Below, in pieces: positions 25,481-35,172 of a stretch of DNA of 53,972 nt. The stretch comes from Segetibacter sp. (GTDB lineage Bacteria > Bacteroidota > Bacteroidia > Chitinophagales > Chitinophagaceae): assembly GCF_025963695.1 (NCBI RefSeq), contig NZ_JAOQAH010000078.1:1-53972 (forward strand), written 5' to 3'. Within the stretch, counting starts at the first letter, position 1, and each line of letters begins with the position of its first letter. A model generated the notes under the pieces. It saw only the letters and a list, made by a program, of their open reading frames with translations. It made no database searches and had not been told where the DNA came from. The position numbers were made by a program, and so were the translations under genes.

Positions 25481-27657
25481 AAAATTTTTTAAAAGTTCTT
25501 TTAAGGCATAAAATAGCACTTGTTGTTGTTCCAATAATCGCGGTTGTTATTACTCACTTTCTTGTCAGAAACTCGCCTGATGCTTACACCTCCCGGGCCC
25601 GTATTGCTACAGGCATTATCGACGGATCTACCGCCTTAATGAATGGAAAAAACGTTCCTGAAGTGCAGGTAAACCAGGAGTTTGGTAATATTATCCAGAC
25701 AATGAGTTTGAAAAAGGTTTTAAACCAGGTCTCGTACAAACTGGCTTTACACGATCTTTCTACAGATATACCATTTCGAACTTTACGTGGCTTTTGGAGC
25801 GCCCTGAGCGTAAGGGAAAAAAAACTCGCTATTGAAATTCTCACTAAGAAATACAACAGTCGTGAAGGACTTTCTCTAGACAATCCGCAGGAATACAAAC
25901 TATACCAGTTACTGTCGTCTGCCAGGTACGACAATGAGTCGTTGCTTGCAGACTTAACTATTTTAAGGGTTAACAACAGTGACTTTATTGATTTAAATTA
26001 TGAAGCTGAAGAGCAGCGTCTTTCCGCTTTTGTTCTTAATACACTTTGCAAAGAAACAATTGCTTACTATACCGCAACCGTAAGTGATAACAACCGTAAA
26101 TCTGTTGAGTTTTTAGACAGTCTTCTCCAACATAAGCAGGCCCTACTCCAGCAAAAAACGGCGTACCTACGGGACTATAAAGTAAGGAACGGCATTCTGG
26201 ATGTAAATAACCAGGCAAGCACTTTAATTGCACAAATTGCCGACTTTGAAACAAAGAAGCAGGATGCAGAAAAAAACATAAGTTCTTATAGGGGTGCGTT
26301 GAAAAATATTGATAACAGGTTTAATCCCAACGACAGAAAGTTTTTCGAAAGTAGTGTAGCTAATTTAAACCAGGACATTCTCGTTACCAAGAGTCGTTTA
26401 ACTACTGTTAATAACGAATTTATTAAAAGTGGTTTCGACTCTAAGTATAAAGCAAAGGTAGACTCATTGCAGTCCGTGCTTTCGTACCAAATTAATAAAG
26501 TAAATGACAATTATAGCTACAACCCTGCTTCATCGAAGCAAGACCTGGTATCTCAAAAGCTTAACCTCGAAGTTTCTCTTGAACTTGCAAAAAATAGTAC
26601 GTCTTCACTTGGCAGCGAGTTGAAGAGGCTAAACAGCCGGCTGTACTCGCTTGTACCCTACCAGGCAACTATAAAACGCACGCAAGATGAGATAGACTTA
26701 GCTACAACAGAGTATACGGAGTTATCTAAAAAATATGAGCAGGCCCGTATGGATGCAAGTTTTACAGTAAGGCTAAAACAAGTTGAAGAAGCATTGCCTG
26801 GTACACCAAAGCCATCTAAAAAAATGTTGCTGGTCATTTTAGCGGGTATTATTAGCTTCATCTTTTGCCTCACCGTACTGTTCGTTCTATATTTTCTTGA
26901 TAATTCTATAAACGACAGTTACGAGCTTGCGAATAGAACCAAGCAACCAGTCTTAGGATTTTTAAACCAACTTAAAAACAACAAGATTAATTTAAAAGAT
27001 CTCTGGAAGAATGCGAACGAAACAAGCGATCTCCAATATTTTAAAAGCTTGCTTAGTAGTTTGAGGTTTGAGTTGGATAGTAATCTAGGCAACAAGAAAG
27101 TAATAGCTATTACAAGCCTGCAAGCAGATGAAGGCAAAACATTTTTTGCTTTAAATCTTGCGTATGCATATACTATAATAAATAAAAAAGTTTTGCTTAT
27201 TGATGGCAATTTCGATCAACCTGAAATAACAGAAACTGTAAAACCAACATTTTATATTGAAGACTACTTACTTTCTGATGATGTTAGTACTTGTGTTTTT
27301 GATAGCGAAAATAATTTGACAATAATGGGAAATAAGGGTAGTGATCTTTCTTTGCTTGAGCTGACCAACCAGAAAACTGTAGCAGATAAAATAAATACAC
27401 TTAACAGCTTATTTGATGTAATTCTCATTGAAACCCCTTCATTAAACAAACTAAATAAAGCCAAAGAATGGATCATGTTTGCTGACAAGGTGGTGCCTGT
27501 TTTTGAGGCAACAAGAACTATTAGCCATAGCAATAACGGGGAAATAGATTATTTAACCAGTTTAAATGGCAAGCTTACCGGATGGGTGCTTAATAAAGTT
27601 GTAAATAGTAAAAGTGGGACGGTAAAGCGTAAGAAAGTTAAAACAGCAATTGTGTGA
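25471..27657 (+). CDS. Wzc-like polysaccharide co-polymerase with degenerate BY-kinase domain
   Basis: The 728-residue inner-membrane protein has a first helix near residues 13-33, a long periplasmic coiled-coil region (about 190-440, Wzz/GNVR type) and a second helix near 450-476 preceded by a Pro-containing PGTPKPSKK. The C-terminal P-loop domain (about 535-715) keeps the Walker A (ADEGKT), but the Walker A' reads LLIDGNFDQ where kinases have an Asp (LLIDxD), and Walker B reads ILIETP instead of LIDTP. The C-terminus has no tyrosine cluster (KRKKVKTAIV). It should control chain length and export but is probably not an active tyrosine kinase. Translation overlaps both neighbours (10 bases upstream, 4 downstream). 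Confidence 0.85.
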   Translation: MAIENFLKVLLRHKIALVVVPIIAVVITHFLVRNSPDAYTSRARIATGIIDGSTALMNGKNVPEVQVNQEFGNIIQTMSLKKVLNQVSYKLALHDLSTDIPFRTLRGFWSALSVREKKLAIEILTKKYNSREGLSLDNPQEYKLYQLLSSARYDNESLLADLTILRVNNSDFIDLNYEAEEQRLSAFVLNTLCKETIAYYTATVSDNNRKSVEFLDSLLQHKQALLQQKTAYLRDYKVRNGILDVNNQASTLIAQIADFETKKQDAEKNISSYRGALKNIDNRFNPNDRKFFESSVANLNQDILVTKSRLTTVNNEFIKSGFDSKYKAKVDSLQSVLSYQINKVNDNYSYNPASSKQDLVSQKLNLEVSLELAKNSTSSLGSELKRLNSRLYSLVPYQATIKRTQDEIDLATTEYTELSKKYEQARMDASFTVRLKQVEEALPGTPKPSKKMLLVILAGIISFIFCLTVLFVLYFLDNSINDSYELANRTKQPVLGFLNQLKNNKINLKDLWKNANETSDLQYFKSLLSSLRFELDSNLGNKKVIAITSLQADEGKTFFALNLAYAYTIINKKVLLIDGNFDQPEITETVKPTFYIEDYLLSDDVSTCVFDSENNLTIMGNKGSDLSLLELTNQKTVADKINTLNSLFDVILIETPSLNKLNKAKEWIMFADKVVPVFEATRTISHSNNGEIDYLTSLNGKLTGWVLNKVVNSKSGTVKRKKVKTAIV

Positions 27658-28811
27658 GAGTGATCGAAGTGGTTTGGTTAATACTGCAAGTTGCAATAGG
27701 ATATAACCTGGCAATACCCTTACTGCTTTACGTAATTTTCTTTTTCACAAAAAAAAAAGAAGCTTTACCAAAGCGCCCTCGTGAAGCAGATTATGCCATT
27801 ATTGTAACTGCATATGAGCAGACACATTTGCTGCAACAGTCTGTTCATTCAATTTTAAATATCAATTATAGCAACTATTTAATTTACGTAGTGGCTGACA
27901 ATTGCGATATTTCTGATTTGGTTTTCGATGATCCTAAAGTTGTTCTTTTATGCCCTGAAACTACTTTAGGAAGCAATACGAGATCTCATTTTTACGCAAT
28001 ACACAGATTTGTAAGAAAGCATGAAAGGCTCACGATAATAGACAGTGATAACCTGGTAGGCCCCGGGTATTTACAAGAGCTGAATAAGTTCTTCGAAAGG
28101 GGGTATCTGGCTGTGCAGGGGGTAAGGGAAGCCAAAAACTTAAACACAACTTACGCCTGCCTGGATGCAGCAAGAGATGTGTACTATCATTTTTATGACG
28201 GCAAATTGTTATTTGGAGTAGGCTCTTCAGCCACGCTTGCCGGCTCGGGCATGGCCTTTACAACCGAGCTTTACAAGCACTGTTTAGAACATTTAGATAT
28301 AACAGGCGCAGGCTTTGATAAAGTGTTGCAATATGAAATTGTGAAACGCGGCGAACGAATAGCATTTGCAGAAAATGCACACGTGTACGACGAAAAAACC
28401 GCGCGGGCAGACCAACTGGTTAAGCAACGGGCACGATGGATTAATACCTGGTTTAAATACTTTTCTTATGGCTTCAGTTTGGTTGCAAAAGGAGTAAAAA
28501 GCCAGTCTGTAAATCAATTCTTATTCGGCTTAATTCTGCTGCGGCCACCTCTCTTTATTTTCCTTTTATTAGCACTCGTTTGTCTCGGTGTAAACATATT
28601 CATTTCCCCCTTAGCGGTAGTACTTTGGGTAGTCGCTATTTTATTGTTTGTAGCAGGATTTTTAATTGCCCTGGTAAAAACAAAAACTGATAAAAGAATT
28701 TATAGTGCACTCACAGGCATTCCAAAATTTATGTTTCTCCAGCTGCTGTCTTTATGTAAATCCTCGAAAGCGAATAAGATTTCTGTTGCAACGCGACACG
28801 ATTACACGTAG
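27654..28811 (+). CDS. Membrane-bound processive-type family 2 glycosyltransferase
   Basis: The start is the GTG at 27654, overlapping the upstream stop (GTGA). The 385-residue protein has one N-terminal membrane helix (about residues 5-28), a GT-A domain with the motifs ADNCD and DSDN, a GSGM acceptor loop and QRARW (QxxRW family motif). At least two C-terminal helices are visible (about 280-345). This layout is that of BcsA/HAS-type or N-glycosyltransferases that work at the membrane and sometimes form polymers. In this locus it may build the backbone or add a sugar to the lipid-linked unit. The motif set is complete. Confidence 0.85.
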   Translation: MRVIEVVWLILQVAIGYNLAIPLLLYVIFFFTKKKEALPKRPREADYAIIVTAYEQTHLLQQSVHSILNINYSNYLIYVVADNCDISDLVFDDPKVVLLCPETTLGSNTRSHFYAIHRFVRKHERLTIIDSDNLVGPGYLQELNKFFERGYLAVQGVREAKNLNTTYACLDAARDVYYHFYDGKLLFGVGSSATLAGSGMAFTTELYKHCLEHLDITGAGFDKVLQYEIVKRGERIAFAENAHVYDEKTARADQLVKQRARWINTWFKYFSYGFSLVAKGVKSQSVNQFLFGLILLRPPLFIFLLLALVCLGVNIFISPLAVVLWVVAILLFVAGFLIALVKTKTDKRIYSALTGIPKFMFLQLLSLCKSSKANKISVATRHDYT

Positions 28812-28847
28812 ACAAATCGAAGGGGAATTTCAACAAAAAATTAAATC

Positions 28848-28985
28848 ATGATTTTACCGAATAATAAAAACAAAAAATCGCCTGAAGAACAAGATGTGTG
28901 GGTAGAAGGCCTCACAAGACCAGTGGCACTTTTGGTGGTGTTTATTAGTGTTTTTATTTTCTTCTTTAAGATACTTTTCTTTTAA
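28848..28985 (+). CDS. 45-residue single-pass membrane peptide, coupled to the ligase gene
   Basis: ATG at 28848 opens 45 codons ending at TAA 28983-28985, which shares one base with the ATG of the next gene (TAATG), a classic coupling junction. The product begins with a charged stretch (MILPNNKNKKSPEEQDVWVEG) and ends in one long hydrophobic helix (VALLVVFISVFIFFFKILFF). It therefore looks like a real small membrane protein rather than a chance frame. The location between a membrane GT2 and the O-antigen ligase suggests an accessory subunit of one of them. Confidence 0.6.
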   Translation: MILPNNKNKKSPEEQDVWVEGLTRPVALLVVFISVFIFFFKILFF

Positions 28986-30517
28986 TGAAAGAAGTTGAAA
29001 TTATATTAAATAACGGCCGAAACCAACCAGTTACTGCTAAGACTTTCCCGCGGGAAAGACGGTTTATAGCAGGTTTAAAAAACAATAAGGCAATCGCTTT
29101 TTTATTGTTTATCGCAGCTGCAGCCATTGCTTCTTCAGCGGTTGCCTATTTGGGCGTAATTGGCGGGGTATTATTTATAGCTGCAGTGATAGGTTTACCT
29201 TTTATATACGCAATTGTTACTTATCCAAGCTTCGGCATTATATTTTTGCTGGTGCTGGCGTACTTTCTCATGTTCATTTTAAAATATGTAAAAGACGTTC
29301 CGCTAGGCACTGCTGTTGATGGTTTAGAGGCTTTATTTATTCTTGGTTTTTTTATTCGGGTTAAAAGAGAGAAGAACTGGAAGATGGTTAAAGGGCCTAC
29401 CTCCATTCTTATCCTTATATGGATTTGCTATAACTTTCTTCAAGTCTTAAATCCATCATCGGAATCAACTTTAGCATGGGTATACACGGTGCGTTCGGTT
29501 GGGCTGGTTATGTTTCTCTATTTTATTTTCCTCTATAATATTCGTACCGTTTCTTTTATAAAAGTTATTTTAAAACTCTGGATTGCACTATCTGTTATTG
29601 CTGCTTTATACGCGCTCAAACAAGAATTTATAGGATTTTCTGCTGTTGAAGAAGAGTACCTTTATTCAGACCCTCTTGTCGCCTCTTTATTGTTTATTGA
29701 TGGTGTCTGGCGCAAGTTTTCCATTTTTTCTGATCCTGTTACATTTTCTTATAACATGGCAGCAAGCAGCTTGCTATGTATTGCTCTTATAACCGGGCCG
29801 CTAAAGCTTTGGAAGAAAGCAGCACTCTTGGTTTTAGCCGGTCTCTTTCTGTACGCAATGGTCTTTTCTGGTACACGAGGCGCTTACGTACTTATACCAG
29901 CATCACTGCTTTTATTTGCAATTTTAAAATTCTCTAAAATTATAATGGTGGCAACGGTGTTTGGGGCCGTCTTCTTTGTATGCCTCGTTTTTGTTCCTAC
30001 AGGAAATGTTTCTTTATATCGTTTTCAATCTGCATTTAAACCTTCTAATGATGCGTCATATAATTTGAGGAAAGAAAATCAGAAAAAAATTCAACCATAC
30101 ATTTTGTCACATCCAATGGGAGGAGGACTGGGCTCAACCGGTGTGTGGGGAGTAAAGTTTGCGCCTAAATCTTACCTCGCTAGTTTTCCACCTGATAGCG
30201 GGTACGTAAGGGTAGCCGTAGAAATGGGGTGGATAGGCCTTTTTCTCTTTTGCCTTTTAATATTTACCATTCTTAAGACAGGCGTTAATAACTTTTATCG
30301 TATAAAAGATCCTGCACTAAAAAGTTATTGTCTTGCCATGACCTTGATTGTTTTTGCACTCAACATAGGCAATTTTCCACAGGAAGCGCTTGTACAGTTT
30401 CCAACAAACATTTACTTCTATTTAGTTGCGGCATTAATAACAGTAACATACCGAATTGACAAAGAGAAGACTGCATCGCAAAAGATGCCTGGCAATTACC
30501 AAACACCTAAAAGCTGA
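28985..30517 (+). CDS. O-antigen ligase/Wzy-like membrane polymerase
   Basis: The 510-residue protein is almost entirely membrane helices. It carries the O-antigen ligase (Wzy_C) core with the FSGTRGAYV turn and the long periplasmic loop (YRFQSAFKPSND ... SHPMGGGLGSTGVWG ... FPPDSGYVRVAVEMGWIG) that holds catalytic Arg/His in known family members. Such proteins join or polymerise lipid-linked oligosaccharides in the periplasm. The flippase is next (38 bases on), which supports a Wzy-type polymerase role. The first codon overlaps the 45-residue gene. Confidence 0.85.
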   Translation: MKEVEIILNNGRNQPVTAKTFPRERRFIAGLKNNKAIAFLLFIAAAAIASSAVAYLGVIGGVLFIAAVIGLPFIYAIVTYPSFGIIFLLVLAYFLMFILKYVKDVPLGTAVDGLEALFILGFFIRVKREKNWKMVKGPTSILILIWICYNFLQVLNPSSESTLAWVYTVRSVGLVMFLYFIFLYNIRTVSFIKVILKLWIALSVIAALYALKQEFIGFSAVEEEYLYSDPLVASLLFIDGVWRKFSIFSDPVTFSYNMAASSLLCIALITGPLKLWKKAALLVLAGLFLYAMVFSGTRGAYVLIPASLLLFAILKFSKIIMVATVFGAVFFVCLVFVPTGNVSLYRFQSAFKPSNDASYNLRKENQKKIQPYILSHPMGGGLGSTGVWGVKFAPKSYLASFPPDSGYVRVAVEMGWIGLFLFCLLIFTILKTGVNNFYRIKDPALKSYCLAMTLIVFALNIGNFPQEALVQFPTNIYFYLVAALITVTYRIDKEKTASQKMPGNYQTPKS

Positions 30518-30555
30518 TTGAATAAACAATTTGAGTATTGCGGGTAGCATGAATT

Positions 30556-31992
30556 ATGAGTAATAAAAACAAAGCAATAAACGGAGGTAAGTGGATAACA
30601 ATTTCAACTGTGGTAGCAACTGTGTTTCAGTTTATGCAGGTTGCCATTCTTGCCAGGCTTTTGTCCCCGTCTGCTTTTGGTGTAGTTAGTATCAGTACCT
30701 TAATAATAGCTTTCTTTAATATTTTTACCAATCTTGGCTTCTCTAATTCTATTATCTACAAACAGGAGCAGGACCGCAAAGTTCTGTCGACACTTTACTT
30801 TCTAAATCTCATTCTTGGTGTCGTCATTTTTATTGCCATTTATTTTAGTGCTCCGCTGATTATTGCTTATTATAAAGAAGCTAAACTCGGTTCGGTTATT
30901 AAGCTTTCCTCAACGTATTTTCTTATTGTTTACTTTGGCCAGATTTATTATTTTTTATTGGAAAAAGAATTGCAGTTTAAGTCCGTTGCTATTATTGAGA
31001 TAGCAGGCGCTGTTATTGGTACTACAGTTACGATAAAACTTGCTTATTCAGGCTTTGAAGCGCTTTCTCTTATTTACGGACAATTGTGTATGCAACTGGT
31101 AAGAACTGTATTGCAGATAATAATTGGTAGAAAGTATTTTGTGCCTAAGATCTATTTCAACATCCGTTCAATAAAAGAGCATCTGCAATTTGGGGTTTAC
31201 AATGTAGCGGATGGCTTTATTGGCTTTATTCAATCAAATGCAGACAACATTATTATTGGCGGCGTTTTAGGTGTTAAAATGCTTGGTTATTATACCATCG
31301 CAATTCAACTCGCGGTATTTCCAATTACTAAATTAAATCCGATTGTTTTACAAGTCACTTACCCGTTATTGGCCAAAATGAAGGATAATCTTTCTGGTCT
31401 TAAAAATTCCTATCTCAAAATACTTGACTTCTTATCGTATATCAATCTGCCGCTATTGGCCGGCTTGTTTATTACCGCGGATAGTGTAGTTCCATTATTT
31501 TACGGACCAGGATGGGGGCAAACAATAGAGTTGATAAAGATATTTGTATTTATAAGTTTTTTTAGCTGCCTGAGTCATCCGTTGTACACCCTTGCTTTTA
31601 CGAGAGGAAAACCAAAGCTGCTGTTTTATTTAAATCTTGCTACCCTTGCCGTAAAGCTTCCACTGCTGTATGTTTTTTCTAAATATTGGGGAGTAACAGG
31701 AATTGCGATGGCTTTCCTTCTTGCTACTTTCATAAACCTTGTGCTTAATTTCTGTATCGTCCAACATCTTATCGGTGCCTTTATTAACACCTTCCTTAAA
31801 AATCTTTTGAAACCCATCTTTTTCTGTTTGTTAATGGTAGCGATAATTTATGCCTATAAATTGTTTATAGGGTATGCCGGTATCGTAAACACCATAACTC
31901 AAGTTTGTCTTGGAGGAATAATTTACGGAGTATTAACGTTAATATATAAAATCTCGTTTTCTGAAATTAAAGCACTAAAAAAAGCGATTTAA
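30556..31992 (+). CDS. Wzx-type polysaccharide flippase
   Basis: The 478-residue product has 14 predicted hydrophobic segments and the MOP/polysaccharide-transport pattern. It starts GGKWITISTVVATVFQFMQVAILARLLSPSAFG, and includes a NADNIIIGGVLGVKMLGYY segment and a central FITADSVVPLFYGPGWG. It would flip the polyprenyl-linked repeat unit from the cytoplasmic to the periplasmic leaflet before polymerisation. It sits between the ligase and an unknown protein in a tight rightward operon. Confidence 0.9.
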   Translation: MSNKNKAINGGKWITISTVVATVFQFMQVAILARLLSPSAFGVVSISTLIIAFFNIFTNLGFSNSIIYKQEQDRKVLSTLYFLNLILGVVIFIAIYFSAPLIIAYYKEAKLGSVIKLSSTYFLIVYFGQIYYFLLEKELQFKSVAIIEIAGAVIGTTVTIKLAYSGFEALSLIYGQLCMQLVRTVLQIIIGRKYFVPKIYFNIRSIKEHLQFGVYNVADGFIGFIQSNADNIIIGGVLGVKMLGYYTIAIQLAVFPITKLNPIVLQVTYPLLAKMKDNLSGLKNSYLKILDFLSYINLPLLAGLFITADSVVPLFYGPGWGQTIELIKIFVFISFFSCLSHPLYTLAFTRGKPKLLFYLNLATLAVKLPLLYVFSKYWGVTGIAMAFLLATFINLVLNFCIVQHLIGAFINTFLKNLLKPIFFCLLMVAIIYAYKLFIGYAGIVNTITQVCLGGIIYGVLTLIYKISFSEIKALKKAI

Positions 31993-31999
31993 TAAAAAC

Positions 32000-32989
32000 T
32001 TGAAAAACAGATTACAAAACCCAGAACAAAGAATAATGCAACGGCTAATCTTAAAATCTTTATATGCTTTTGTACTAATAAAATATCCAGGGATGCGCAA
32101 CGATCTAAGATATTTTATAAGAGATAATTATTTCTGCAGACTTAATCAGCTTCAATTTATAGTCAAAGATTACTTAGTAAGAAAACAGTATAAAGAAACT
32201 GATTACCAGGGAGAGTTTGACCAGGAGTTGCGATATGTTTTACCTTTTGCCTACTGGCACCATCTAAACGGAACACTTAAGAAAACAGTGTCATGTAAGC
32301 ATACAAAGGCGTTTTATTTTTTCAGCGAAAATCATGAAGAAAGATATGCAGAACGTATTTGGGAGGCGGGTTACGACTATTACAGTGTACCAAACATGAC
32401 ACACAGCAACTCGTTTAGTTATAAAAAGTGGGCAAGAGTTCCGCTTAAAAAATTTTATAAAAATAATCAGTTTGTTTACGCTAAACCAATACTGATTATC
32501 GCCAATAAATATAATGTTGAGTGGGGCAATCCTCCACTCAATTATCTTGATATAGAACTTCTTGATAAAATAGTATCGAAGTATAAGTCCAGGTACCAGG
32601 TCATTTACAATAGGCCTTTATCAACCCAAATCGTCTCTGATAACAGCGAAGTACTCGATCTTAATGAACACGCCTGGCTGCGGCAAACGCATCCGGAGGT
32701 TTTACTTATGAACGATCTTTTTACCACTTACCAATCAACAGTCAACAGCTTCAATCATTTGCAGTTGATGGTTTATGCTAACTGCGACCGGTTCATATCC
32801 ATGCATGGTGGTACGGCGGCCTTAGCAAGTTATTTTGGTGGAAAAAATATAATTCTATCAAATCCTTCCGGTGGGATGGAGCATCATTTCAATGAGTATA
32901 AAACAATTTTTCCTGCGCTGTCCGGCGCCACAATACTGCATGCAAAAAATCGCGAGGAAGTATTAAAATATTTGGAAGAATTATATTAA
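32000..32989 (+). CDS. Unknown cytoplasmic protein of the polysaccharide locus, glycosyltransferase-like C-terminus
   Basis: The frame starts with TTG at 32000, seven bases after the flippase stop; an ATG at 32036 (MQRLILKS) is an alternative. The 329 residues have no membrane helix apart from a weakly hydrophobic start. The C-terminal third holds FISMHGGTAALASYFGGKNIILSNP, with the HGG.AA..SYFG pattern seen at the donor-binding side of several GT-B type transferases. I cannot name the family. In context it is probably a sugar transferase or sugar-modifying enzyme. Confidence 0.55.
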   Translation: MKNRLQNPEQRIMQRLILKSLYAFVLIKYPGMRNDLRYFIRDNYFCRLNQLQFIVKDYLVRKQYKETDYQGEFDQELRYVLPFAYWHHLNGTLKKTVSCKHTKAFYFFSENHEERYAERIWEAGYDYYSVPNMTHSNSFSYKKWARVPLKKFYKNNQFVYAKPILIIANKYNVEWGNPPLNYLDIELLDKIVSKYKSRYQVIYNRPLSTQIVSDNSEVLDLNEHAWLRQTHPEVLLMNDLFTTYQSTVNSFNHLQLMVYANCDRFISMHGGTAALASYFGGKNIILSNPSGGMEHHFNEYKTIFPALSGATILHAKNREEVLKYLEELY

Positions 32990-33031
32990 TAAGAGAGGAG
33001 CAGGTAGCTAATTCTTACAAATAAGTATAGA

Positions 33032-33904
33032 ATGATCATTACAAAAATTACCAGTGGATTAGGAAATCAGCTTTTTCAATATGCCGTTGCAAAAAGTCTT
33101 TCTTTAAATCGCAACACGCCTTTATTTTTTGACTTAAGTTATTATCACTCGGCTTACGAAACCGATACCGCACGCAATTTTAAATTGCATCATTTCAATA
33201 TTGATTATAAAGTATTGAACACCTCCCCACTTGTCTATTTTTCTAAAGCAACTAAATTATTTCCCAATAGAACTTTTAAACCTTTTTTTTCATTGCTGAA
33301 AGAAAAGCATTTTCATTATGATGCGGAGATTGTGCGGTGCAGTTCAGTTTGTATAACCCTGGAAGGCTTCTGGCAATCGGAAAAATACTTTGCCGGCAGT
33401 ACAGAAGCAATAAGAAGTGAATTAACCTTTAAAAGTATTGCAAATACGAAAGCCGAACATTATAAACACGAGATTAATAAAGCAGTAAATGCAGTGTCAA
33501 TACATGTTAGGCGAGGCGACTACGTTAGTCACCCGCAGTTTAGTAAAAGCTTCGGCTTTATCGGTCTCGATTATTACGATAAGGCAGTTGAACACTTAAA
33601 AAGCAAAATCGAAAACCCCACTTTTTTTGTTTTTAGTGATGATAAAGAATGGGTAAAGAAACACTTTAGTTCAAATGACCACTATGTATTCGTTGAAATT
33701 GAGGGCGAAGACAGTGATGTAACAGAATTGCAACTAATGAGCCTTTGCAAGCATCATATTATTGCCAACAGTTCTTTCAGCTGGTGGGGAGCATGGTTAA
33801 ATAACCATAAAAACAAAATGGTGATTTCTCCGAAAAGCTGGTATAAAAATAAGCCTGATTGGAACACTAAAGATTTGATTCCAGCTTCATGGGTAACGTT
33901 ATAA
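33032..33904 (+). CDS. GT11 alpha-1,2-fucosyltransferase-like enzyme
   Basis: The 290-residue protein shows the N-terminal GLGNQLFQYA motif and the HVRRGDYV motif that bind GDP-fucose in family GT11. Later motifs VFSDDKEW and NSSFSWWGAWL are also typical. It lies 42 bases after the unknown protein and 23 bases before the next transferase. Fucose (or a close GDP-deoxy sugar) is therefore a likely component of the polysaccharide, though no GDP-fucose synthesis genes occur in this window. Confidence 0.92.
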   Translation: MIITKITSGLGNQLFQYAVAKSLSLNRNTPLFFDLSYYHSAYETDTARNFKLHHFNIDYKVLNTSPLVYFSKATKLFPNRTFKPFFSLLKEKHFHYDAEIVRCSSVCITLEGFWQSEKYFAGSTEAIRSELTFKSIANTKAEHYKHEINKAVNAVSIHVRRGDYVSHPQFSKSFGFIGLDYYDKAVEHLKSKIENPTFFVFSDDKEWVKKHFSSNDHYVFVEIEGEDSDVTELQLMSLCKHHIIANSSFSWWGAWLNNHKNKMVISPKSWYKNKPDWNTKDLIPASWVTL

Positions 33905-33927
33905 ACGATATGAAGCAAGTATAGCCT

Positions 33928-35172
33928 ATGTATAGAGATCACGATATCATAATGCTTTCATCATCCCGTTGGGATGACAATCTCTCGTCCTCGGCTCTGA
34001 GTCTTGCAAAGGAATTTTCAAAGTCTAACAGGGTCTTTTATATAGACCATCCTTTTTCTGTTAAAGATCTCTTATGCAGAAAAAACAGAACCGGGCTTAA
34101 GTCAAGAATTTGGGCCTTGCTGTTTGCTAAAAAAAACTGCAGGCATATTAAAAATTTTCCTACGGGCTTTGTAGCGGTAACACCAATGCTTACTATTCCT
34201 GTAAATTGGTTGAAGGAAGGAAGGCTTTATAATTTTTTATCTGAAAAAAATGACAAAATATTACACTTAGCCCTGCGGACGGTTGTAAAAAAGTATAGCA
34301 TTAACCGGTATGTTTTTATAAACATCTTCGACCCTTTCTTTTTCAAAAGCTTCCCGAATGATATAAAACCAACCCAAAATATTTATCTGACAGTAGACGA
34401 CATAAGCCAGGAGGAATACATTTCAAGGCATGGGGTACGACTTGAAAAGGAAGCAATTGCCAGGGCTGATTTTACTTTCGCCACTTCTAAAGAATTAGTA
34501 AGGCGGAATAAATTATTCTCTAATCGCGTTTTTTATTTACCCAATGCTGCAGATATCTCAATTTTTAAAAGGGCTGCAAGTGTCATTTTATCAAGACCTG
34601 AAGAATTAAAAAACGCAACAGGAAAAATAATCTGTTATACAGGCGTTATTGGTACGAGAATTAATTACAATCTCTTAAAAGAGATTGCCATTATTCATCA
34701 CGATAAGACGCTTGTATTAGTCGGGCCTTTCTTTACAACAGATTACATTGACACGGGCCTATGCAACCACGCCAATGTTGTATTTACCGGCGCTAAGCAC
34801 ATTAATGATCTACCAGCTTACTTACAATATGCCGATGTTGCAATCATTCCTTTTGAATACAATCAATTAACAAAAAGTATTTATCCTTTAAAAATTAATG
34901 AATACCTCGCAGCAGGCAAGCCTGTAGTATCAACAGCATTTTCTGAGGACATACGAGATTTCGAAAACGTGGCGTATGTGGCAAAGACCAATGAAGAATT
35001 CTTATACTTTATTGATCTGGCTATAAAGGAAAATACAATGCAAAAAAGAGTGGAAAGAATTAACGAGGCTGCACGAAATACCTGGCAAAATCGGGTAGAA
35101 ACTTTTTGGAGTGTTCTTGAGGGCCAAAGTAAAGTGGCTGTATTGCCGGTGGAGGCTTTTTCAAAAAAATGA
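33928..35172 (+). CDS. GT4-like glycosyltransferase
   Basis: The 414-residue protein has the GT-B plan. An N-terminal domain starts IIMLSSSRWDDNLSSSALSLAKEFSK. A switch region TFATSKELVRRNK and YLPNAADISIFK follows, then a C-terminal Rossmann domain with IICYTGVIGTRINYNLLKEI, LVGPFF, and KINEYLAAGKPVVST carrying the E-x7-E-like donor-binding pattern. It probably transfers a sugar to the growing lipid-linked unit. It is the last gene before the assembly-line genes, with a short ATGA overlap to a 21-codon frame. Confidence 0.82.
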   Translation: MYRDHDIIMLSSSRWDDNLSSSALSLAKEFSKSNRVFYIDHPFSVKDLLCRKNRTGLKSRIWALLFAKKNCRHIKNFPTGFVAVTPMLTIPVNWLKEGRLYNFLSEKNDKILHLALRTVVKKYSINRYVFINIFDPFFFKSFPNDIKPTQNIYLTVDDISQEEYISRHGVRLEKEAIARADFTFATSKELVRRNKLFSNRVFYLPNAADISIFKRAASVILSRPEELKNATGKIICYTGVIGTRINYNLLKEIAIIHHDKTLVLVGPFFTTDYIDTGLCNHANVVFTGAKHINDLPAYLQYADVAIIPFEYNQLTKSIYPLKINEYLAAGKPVVSTAFSEDIRDFENVAYVAKTNEEFLYFIDLAIKENTMQKRVERINEAARNTWQNRVETFWSVLEGQSKVAVLPVEAFSKK

